Positions 57,272 through 64,000 of a stretch of DNA of 64,000 nt are shown piece by piece; position 1 is the first letter of the stretch; every line of letters starts with the position of its first letter. The position numbers and the translations under genes were made by a program. Source of the stretch: Acanthaster planci (taxonomy: Eukaryota; Echinodermata; Asteroidea; Valvatida; Acanthasteridae); contig NW_019091559.1 of assembly GCF_001949145.1 (NCBI RefSeq), forward strand, positions 450,483 to 514,482. Reading direction: 5' to 3'. The notes below the pieces were generated by a model that worked only from the letters and a program-made list of their open reading frames with translations, was not told the origin of the DNA and ran no database searches.

Positions 57272-57303
57272 TGCAAGTGGCACTTATATGCTTCCGTAAA
57301 TTT
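57272..57303 (+). repeat. Terminal motif of foldback family C
   Basis: GCAAGTGGCACTTATATGC followed by TTCCGTAAA matches 13240-13280 and the right end of 51625-51925. To its left are AATCTAGAAAATACG-type units, a third kind of interior. Confidence 0.45.
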
Positions 57304-57739
57304 TTTCCTGATTAGAAGCCAACAAATCCTTCATTGGAGTTTGAAATGTTTTTGCGGAAAACGCTGAAGTGGACAAAGAACAGTCGTGCCAAACGGGATT
57401 GCTCGTGTGTGCGGGTGTTATCATTCTTGCGCATGCAATAGAATTGGATGGGCAAATACAGCGATTTCTACCAACTTGTCTCTATAGGTCCTTTGCCGGT
57501 GAGTTGGGGCTTTTTATTATTCTTTTTTATTATTTCATGGATGTCAGATGTTCTTTTATCGACTGAAGCCCACGGTGGCTATCTTACTATGCCGAAAGCA
57601 CAAGTGATTTTCCACTAGCGATTCAGTTTGTATTCGGCAACTAAGGCAAGATGGCGGCCGGTGGCTTATTTTGCCTGGGATAATCAGCAAGGCGAGTCCA
57701 TACTTTTATATGACGTTCATGGTGGACATATGCAGTGAG

Positions 57740-58020
57740 CTAGGCATTTCCCTTTATGAAGTGTTTGTCACGGTTAGGAGGCATCGTTGCTGAGATAGAA
57801 AAAGCTTCTGGGCATGCTGGGAACCAAGCACAGTGAAGAGAGTTCAGGTTAAATTCTTTCATTATCATGTCAATAGCCCGGTCTGACAGAAAATTATTGT
57901 TGGTAGTGTTCTGTGAAGAATGTTTCTGGACATAAGCGTAATCATAAGCGTAATATCCTGGGGGGATGGGTCCCCCGCTAGGGGGTTGGCTATTGCGGGA
58001 AGAATTTCGCGGACTTCCCA
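57740..58020 (-). CDS. Possible terminal exon, unknown protein
   Basis: After ACATTTAAG the minus strand is open for about 93 codons with GGPIPPGYYAYDYAYVQKH, NFLSDRAIDMIMKEFNL and ACPEAFSIS, then a stop. Tyr-rich YYAYDYAYV loosely recalls the DYAEV tails. No upstream exon could be attached. It could be a chance frame. Confidence 0.22.
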
Positions 58021-58329
58021 ACGACTTAAATGTTTTAATCATCACTTAAAATGGGAAAACAATAAAAAGACCTGAAGATGCCATTCTGGTGTAAGATTTG
58101 CATGGATGTAATAATAGACGTACTTCTGTATCATGAACAGCGCCCTCTATGTAGTGTATTATTGTGTCATTCCCCCCTTTCTAAATTTCCATGGCCAGAA
58201 AAGGCACCCCCCACAAATCCCAACCCCCCAATTTCCAGCAAAAATTTACGTCACTGAAATTTGAGATCCAACCATAGACTAAGCATTGCTTAACTGAGGG
58301 TAACAGTTTATTGGAATTCAGCTTTCAGG

Positions 58330-58460
58330 ATGGGGGTTATTTACCGTTTTTCGCTTCTGGTGTTCGGCGCGTGTTTGGCTGTGGTTGCTGGACGAAACGG
58401 TGTTGGACCACCAAGACCAGTAGCATCGCTTAACGACCAACATCAGTACATCTGCTCTCT
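58330..58460 (+). CDS. Gene 4 signal-peptide exon
   Basis: ATG, short basic start, hydrophobic core SLLVFGACLAVVA, then GRNGVGPPRP. Ends CT before GTAAGT in phase 2, like the other first exons. Confidence 0.75.
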
Positions 58461-61400
58461 GTAAGTTTCTGTGACATGTCTGAAATGTGGCTTCTTTACT
58501 TTATCCAGAGCACTTTTAACAGTATAGTTTGTGGGTAGAGAACTGGGTTACATGAATGTCGGGTAATCCTAGAAAATGAAGCCCGTTTGGTTTCTGCTTA
58601 ATGTATACGATCATTAGATTTGACCACAATATGCGCAGTCTTACGTATTTTTTCTCTTATCCAACCATCAATGAGCTCAGTATTTCAAAAAGAGGGTCAT
58701 TTGAGATCACAACACTCGTGCAAGTCAGTGTAAAAGCCTTGCTGATAAGGCAGACCTTGCTCTTGTTCGCACTTGTTCCCGAATAACTTCGGACGGTCTT
58801 CATGTTGGGCAGGCTCTTTTGGAATTGCTTATAATGACTCCTTATTCCCCAGCCCTTTCACCTTGCAGCAACATGATCCCAGGGTCCACACACGGTGATG
58901 ATAATGGTCACTGTTATGCCCAACTCATTGGAAATCCTGTTCTTATGCACAAGCCAGCTGCATTCAACGTATGTTCCGTACCATTATGTCCGCCCCATTG
59001 TGTCCGCAGGCCCATTATGTCCGCCCCATTGTGTCTGCAGGCTCATATGTCCGCCCCATTGTGTCCGCAGGCCCATAATGTCCGCCCCATTGTGTCCGCA
59101 GGCCCATAATGTCCGCCCCATTGTGTCTGCAGGATGCGATTGTTAATCAATAAAGTCTAAAGTATTTTTCTTTTTTTCAAAACCTTTCCTTTTTTAAAAT
59201 TCCTTGCAAGTATTTAAATGTATGCTGTTATTCTTCCACAACGGCTCTGTGTTGGGTTATGTTCCTAATGAAAAATGAAACAATGAAACAAAAGTTTATT
59301 TACAGTCAGTACAGTCAGTACAGTTGGTACAATCAGTTCTATGTACATGCAGCTATATATTTTTGGTTCGAATTCCATGAGTTATATTTGATACTTCTGC
59401 GCAGGGCGATCTGTTCGTGTTTGACATGCTCAAAACCAATCCAGTATACTGCGGGTTGTTACCGCGGCGTAGACGTGCAGGTACAGGTGCAAGGGAATTC
59501 TCGACCGTTGGAGGAAGTGTACATGTACATGTTCGTGTGGTTCATGCTCGCACAGTACATGTAAAACTCAGGATGTATTTAGTTGTTGACATTAGTAAAA
59601 GTACAGAAACTGAAACCTGTCAAGCCAGTTCATATTCTGTTAAATGTGTTCTTCAATGTTAATTACCGTTGCAGGTTGAAGCATATCAAGGTTCAGTATT
59701 AATTTCACAACTGCAACTGGGGACCCCCTATTGTTCCTCTTTTGTTTTCCTTCAACTCTTTAAAAGACCACCCATACGTTTTGTGCACAATTTTTATTCG
59801 GGGACCCTATGTGAATCGGGGACCTTATTGTCCTCTATTGTTCAGGGTCCCCAATTGAATGAAAAACAAACTCACACTTTCTCATAAAAGTGTGAGTTGG
59901 GGCGGACATAATGGGCCTGCGGACACAATGGGCCTGCGGACATAATGGGGCTGACATAATGGGCCTGAAAAAGTTTGCGGACATAATGGGCCATACGAAC
60001 ATAATGGTCCGGAACACACGTACCGAAGGTTGAACAACGTGGGTACGAATCACATCTACAGAACATCGAACGAGTCGGTTCGGTGTTCCATGCATTGCGC
60101 CTTGTGACAAATCTCTCTTATGTCTTGATATTCATTCGCATTCATTGTTAAATATTTAATTTGCATGTTACATATATGTACAGTTTTTAATAAGTTTTGA
60201 AGTTGTTCTTCATTGTTAACGTTACTTTTATTGAGTTTTATTTTTTTTCTCTGTAGATTACCAAACTGCACAACATGGTGTAGTGATTGCACAGACCGTA
60301 TGGCAATGAATCTCTTTGACTTTCTGAACAACTGTGATGAATGGAAAAATGCTCCTGCCACGGGTTACCAGCGTAAGTGACATTTCTTCCAGCACTTCCT
60401 AAATTCTGCATGTTTTTGTCTGAACCAGGGTATAAGCACAGTTTCCAAACCAATGAAAAAATCTGTAGCTTTGAATCTGGGGTCTTATTTCACACAAAGA
60501 TAGCCTGGCATCGCTGACTCAGTCAGAACTTACACGTAGTCTTCTTTTTTCTTTGTCTCTGTATTGCTCAGAGAAGTTTTCACTTCCCATTTTCGTGCCC
60601 TTCAAACAGATGTGTTCCGATGTCGACCTAGCTCGTCCTACGTGGCTTGTATCTGTACTACTGAAGACCCAAATTGTAGAAGATGCGAGTACTCTGTTCA
60701 GAATAACCTGGTTTGCTTCTCCCAAGAGAATGGTGACATCCACGTCTGGCCATTCAGCGAAGATGTTGCTGTTACATCAGTTCTCCTGGAGGACATGTGT
60801 CCCACCTGCTCCTGCTCAACGTAATCAGATATCCAGTATTCGAAATCAGAATAACAAATGGCTGATCATACATTTTAAAGATACTACGCATGTATATTTC
60901 ATGTCTGAACGGTGCCAAGCTGCAACACGAGGGGCGAGATAAAACCAGTACAACATCCAATACAATATTGTTGTCAATCAAAATCAATAATGGTTTATTT
61001 AGTATCCACCTTTAGCGACACAGGCCTAATTGCGGTTGAATTCAAAACAGCAAAACATTGAAAAGATAGAGCATAAAGTACATTTTTATCGTAGAATGAC
61101 AGAAAAAATTCCTGATGAAAGCTCATATAAAAGCATAAAAAGAGACTTACAAAAGAAGTTCAAGGAGAAAATAAAATGGAATTGAAACGAAGAGAGACAA
61201 GAACAAACATGAAAACGTGACAGAATATTGAAAAATCATGTTATCAAACATTGCCTTCTTGATGTTTGCAGGTGCCCAGTCAACCATTGCCCTTACAATT
61301 AAACTGTCTATCGGGGATCAACGCTATTCATCACTAAATTGCATTTCTGTGTTCTTGCATTGTAACGGTAACCTTTTCATGCAGAAAGTGGCCCACAACT

Positions 61401-63258
61401 CCAAAACTACCTACCACTACAATCGAGCCTCTGTCAACGTTTCACTCTGTTGAACCCAGCATGATTACAGTGGCAGGTACAAAGTTTTATTATGTGTTTG
61501 CGTAGCTGTTTACAAATATTTGATAACATACGTTGATACTGTAAAAGTTCTTTTGGAGATTGCTATAATTGTTATAAAGTTAAAACATTTGTATGTAAAA
61601 ATATGTAACAAAAATGTGTTTTCAGTTAAGTATTCATCACAACAAGTCAGACTCGAAGTGGAAATGTGAGGTCTTATTCGAATACAGAAGCATTTTTCAA
61701 CAGCTAACCAAACTGATCAAAATTTCTGAGGGTGACATGGTTTGCATGCCAAACAGAGATGTAATGACCTCAGAAAACGGAGCAGCGCCACAAGTGACAC
61801 ATCGAAGTTTGATTGGCAAATTTGAACTACAATTTATAAAAACGAGACAAATACAAACTGTTTGTGTTGTTCCAAAGTTAATAAAGTCACTGAAATCGAA
61901 GTTACAAATTAATACCATTGATGCAGATACACTGATATAAAGGTATGCTGTTCTATGAATATACTTGGCAGGTAGAACTGTGATCCTCAATAAGACGGCA
62001 TCAACCGCTGAAGATGCAACACCTCCTTACATTGTTATTTCGCCGACTATCACTGCAGCTGGAGTCATTGTAATAATCTTTCTCCTAAATGTGGTTAGAA
62101 AGTGGCGAAGAAAGCAACGAATCCTTCGAGTTCAACGTCCCACAAACTCACGGTATGAATCTGTAAAATGGTAAACTACTTTGTAGCTCACTAATATTAA
62201 CTCAGAAAATTTAAATGGTCATTTTGTATCGTGATTTTGTCACTTGTCTGCCCGTTGAATGTACAGATCAATTACATGAAAGTCTTTTTGTCAATTTTCC
62301 CTCTCTAATTTAATGATGAATCTTTTCCCGTTTAGAGTTTTCATTTTCATAATTTTCCCTACAGGGCTGAGACAACAAATCGTGTGGCTGAATCTGTCTC
62401 CCATCAGGTGAATTTGTTCGGTAAGAAATTACACTCTGGGAAAGCTTTTGCCTTTGATAAGGATGGCGCCGGGTTGACCCGTCGATTTATGCTCACTTAG
62501 TTTATGTTATTATTTTGAAATAGCTCAATTAACACATGATTTCCTTTTATCAGTCAAGCTCATACCTGTGTCCTGTTTACATAATTACAAGCAACTTAAT
62601 TTCGGCTTGCAAGAAGTAATGTTGGAGACGCACAGTACAAGAGGGCGGGCTTTATACAGGAAGTAATATGTAAGCACTGTGTCGGCACTGACATTGCTGC
62701 ATTGACAAGAGACTTGATCTCACTTGATCAGGATTATCAACACCCAAACTCATAGCTTCATTGTTAAACCTTCTAATGGTTCTTGTGCAAACTTCACCCT
62801 TCAACCGTAAGTGTATTGCTGTGGCGTCAGATTTCAACAAAAAAGAGCTCAAACGTACCTACAACGTGATAGCAAGCACCGATGATATGTTCCCTATATT
62901 TTCATATCAAACAGGAGTGGACATTGATGGGAGTAACACCTTGCCATTAGGTACCCTGCTGATAACTTCGTTTCTCATGCCTGTTGAAGGCACAGATCCA
63001 GACATCAGTAACCACGATTACGAGTGCCCTGATGCAGTTCTTGCGAGGCATCACCGGGTTGTACATGACTATTTAGAGCTTCATGGCAATACTTCGAGCC
63101 AGACCAATAATAGCGTGCATTATTATGCTTCTGATAGCAACCTCCCCGCTGGTCCTCCAATGGTACACACTGCTCCACCTAATGATGACTCAACGATTTT
63201 TGGTTATGACGACGTTTTTGGTTATGAAAGACATGTAATTCCAAGCCAATTTTATTGA
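58330..63258 (+). CDS. Gene 4: Cys-rich transmembrane receptor, opposite orientation
   Basis: Exons 58330-58460 (signal peptide, MGVIYRFSLLVFGACLAVVAG), 60257-60372 (NCTTWCSDCTDR...), 60610-60820 (RCRPSSSYVACICTT..., ending CPTCSC), an unresolved linking exon (a 17-nt candidate at 61460-61476 fits phase), 61972-62170 (TM: PPYIVISPTITAAGVIVIIF then RKWRRKQR), 62365-62420 (56 nt) and a last exon ending at 63258. Its phases follow genes 2 and 3 but no CTLD was found and the tail is different (HDYECPDAV, HDYLELHG, VHYYASD, FGYDDVFGYE). The start is the ATG before the signal peptide. Likely a surface receptor of the same family; ligand unknown. Confidence 0.62.
58981..59133 (+). repeat. About 30-bp minisatellite, 5 copies, gene 4 intron 1
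   Basis: Units of CCATTATGTCCGCCCCATTG + TGTCCGCAGGC start at 58981, 59012, 59042, 59071 and 59102. The same motif occurs inverted at 59897-60013. Confidence 0.8.
59897..60013 (-). repeat. Inverted partner of the 58981-59133 minisatellite
   Basis: GGGGCGGACATAATGGGCC, GCGGACACAATGGGCC and further diverged units are the complement of the motif at 58981-59133, about 760 bp away. Together they could be the ends of one element. Confidence 0.7.
60257..60372 (+). CDS. Gene 4 exon 2 (Cys-rich)
   Basis: A 116-nt exon, phase 2 to 1, between TTTTCTCTGTAG and GTAAGT, encoding LPNCTTWCSDCTDR, NLFDFLNNCDEW. It sits in the place of the small Cys exons of genes 2 and 3 but is longer. Confidence 0.75.
60610..60820 (+). 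CDS. Gene 4 exon 3 (Cys-rich)
   Basis: A 211-nt exon, phase 1 to 2, with YVACICTTEDPNCRRCEY, NLVCFSQENGD and MCPTCSC before GTAATC. The end pattern L-x-C ... C-x-C recalls the 1-to-2 Cys exons of the other genes. Confidence 0.75.
61280..61476 (+). pseudogene. Possible Ig-like exon with in-frame TGA (inside gene 4)
   Basis: After GATGTTTGCAG one frame reads TIALTIKLSIGDQRYSSLNC, then SVNVSLC, a TGA stop, and TQHDYSGRY, an order resembling an Ig-domain E-F strand region (D-x-G-x-Y). Its phase does not fit gene 4 exon 3. It may be a dead exon or chance resemblance. Confidence 0.25.
61972..62170 (+). CDS. Gene 4 transmembrane exon
   Basis: A 199-nt exon, phase 1 to 2, TACTTGGCAG acceptor and GTAAAC donor. 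Ser/Thr stretch, helix VISPTITAAGVIVIIFLLNVV, then a strongly basic RKWRRKQR and NSRYESVKW. Confidence 0.8.
62365..62420 (+). CDS. Gene 4 56-nt juxtamembrane exon
   Basis: Phase 2 to 1, AETTNRVAESVSHQVNLF, between TTCCCTACAG and GTAAGA. Exactly the length and phases of the gene 2 and gene 3 exons in this position. Confidence 0.72.
62915..63258 (+). CDS. Gene 4 last exon: cytoplasmic tail
   Basis: Open to a TGA at 63256-63258. Three acceptors in the right phase are possible: 62915 (after CATATCAAACAG, preferred for its pyrimidine tract), 62996, or one further upstream. Tyrosines lie in HDYECP, HDYLEL, HYYASD, FGYDDV and FGYERH; DYLEL has the YxxL form. Confidence 0.6.
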
Positions 63259-63283
63259 TGCAAAACAAAATCAATCTTATGTG

Positions 63284-63289
63284 AATAAA
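63284..63289 (+). terminator. Polyadenylation signal, gene 4
   Basis: AATAAA 26 nt after the gene 4 stop. It supports the gene ending here rather than running into the repeat frame that follows. Confidence 0.5.
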
Positions 63290-63309
63290 ATGATTTTTGC
63301 AAAACGTAT

Positions 63310-63960
63310 CTTGCTAAAAAATGAACCTGTCCCGAGACGGAATAACGAAGTTGGGGCTATTTCAGCATCCGATGGAGGCCAAGAATCTCTTGGTCTAGTC
63401 AAACCTGACAGAGATACCCCAGAACCTACCGGGGATTCCCATGACTATGCAGAGGTTACATCTGATTTTCCTCTCAATCCAAAATCAACACCAGCCGGGA
63501 GCCAAAAATCTTTAGGTCCAGTCAAACCTGTCCTAGATCCCCCAATATTTACCGAGTTTGTCTATGACTACGCAGGGGTTCAATCCGATCCCCATCCCAG
63601 TCCTGAAGCAGGATTAGAAGCGGGTGAGAAATCTCCGGGTAGACCTGACCGAGGTCCCACAATCTCTAACGAGGATGTCCATGACTATGCAGAGGTTCCC
63701 TCCAACCCTAATCCCGATCCAGAATCACCATCAGAGGGGGGGTGTAAAAGCTCTACGGCAGGTCAAACTTGACAGAGATGCTCTGGTCTCCATCAAAATG
63801 CAGACGTTCCGCCTGTTCCCAATCCCTTCCCTGAATTGCCACTAGACGGGGGCAATAAATCGGCTGGACCAGCTAGGCCTAACAAAGATTCCCCAGTCCC
63901 TTTCAGATACGCCCATAACGATACAAATCGAGATTAATTCCCCTCTGGTTCAGATCCCAG
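63310..63960 (+). pseudogene. Decayed tail repeat (HDYAEV family)
   Basis: An open frame to 63772 holds about 40-residue repeats, each with a GGQ/GSQ/GEK..SLG start, KPDRD and a tyrosine motif (SHDYAEV, VYDYAGV, VHDYAEV) followed by PxPxPxS. Further units to about 63960 continue only after frameshifts and stops (for example GGNKSAGPARPNKDSP). It matches the gene 5 tail (VYDYAEIP, KSTPDGGQESLSPVKPDRD). It may be an alternative last exon or the remnant of a neighbouring gene cut by the window edge. Confidence 0.45.
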
Positions 63961-64000
63961 TCCCTGCCTCTCCCGAGCGTCTTGTCCTGAGAGCATCACA

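Larger units (their letters stand above)
56036..58329. other. Intergenic region between gene 5 and gene 4 (divergent)
   Basis: Holds MITE pieces (56146-56260, 58150-58260), an AT-rich diverged tandem of AATCTAGAAAATACG-like units (57050-57240), a family C end (57272-57303) and one possible terminal exon on the minus strand (57740-58020). No other receptor exon was recognised. Confidence 0.5.

Noticed and set aside
58981-59133. CRISPR-like array
   Set aside because: The units are contiguous with no unique spacers and the context is an animal gene intron.

Overview
The window looks like a stretch of marine deuterostome nuclear DNA, most likely an echinoderm. The basis is AT-rich DNA with introns and GT-AG splice sites, many dispersed copies of the palindrome TAGGCCTA, DIRS-type and LINE retroelement relics, and numerous foldback/MITE elements. 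The species cannot be fixed from the sequence. No bacterial or viral gene organisation is present.

The coding content is one family of single-pass membrane receptors, rebuilt here from splice sites, reading phase and cross-comparison. On the minus strand: gene 1 (16487 to 5424) has a signal peptide, short Cys-rich exons, a Thr/Ser stalk, a TM helix and a Tyr-containing tail, with no C-type lectin domain found. Gene 2 (31158 to 24663, about 992 aa) and gene 3 (48118 to 37068, about 985 aa) are tandem paralogues with a signal peptide, a small Cys exon, two C-type lectin-like domains (CTLDs), two Cys-rich exons, a stalk, a TM helix and a cytoplasmic tail of about 450 residues. That tail carries ITIM-like SxYVxV motifs and a 33-residue (99-bp) tandem repeat with two tyrosines per unit. 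A second signal-peptide exon without a gene body lies at 50022-49904. A broken paralogue (gene 5) lies at 56035-54971. On the plus strand, gene 4 (58330-63258) has the same exon-phase order with a different Cys-rich ectodomain and tail, and is followed by a decayed repeat tail (about 63310-63960).

The genes share an exon grammar: signal exon ending in phase 2, small Cys exon 2 to 1, CTLD exons 1 to 1, Cys exon 1 to 2, short exon 2 to 1, stalk/TM exon 1 to 2, a short 2 to 1 juxtamembrane exon (56 nt in genes 2, 3 and 4; 89 nt in gene 1), then the tail. In genes 2 and 3 the tails are nearly identical in their membrane-proximal half while the CTLDs have diverged strongly. This fits a shared signalling module attached to diversifying recognition domains, that is, an immune-type receptor cluster. 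Function is inferred; no homology search was possible.

Between and inside the genes lie a degenerate DIRS-like retrotransposon (about 32470-33830), a 5'-truncated LINE antisense to gene 3 (about 45170-46180), hAT-like and other MITEs, long foldback elements, a tRNA-derived relic, two minisatellite clusters and several dispersed repeats. No intact tRNA, rRNA or CRISPR array was seen.
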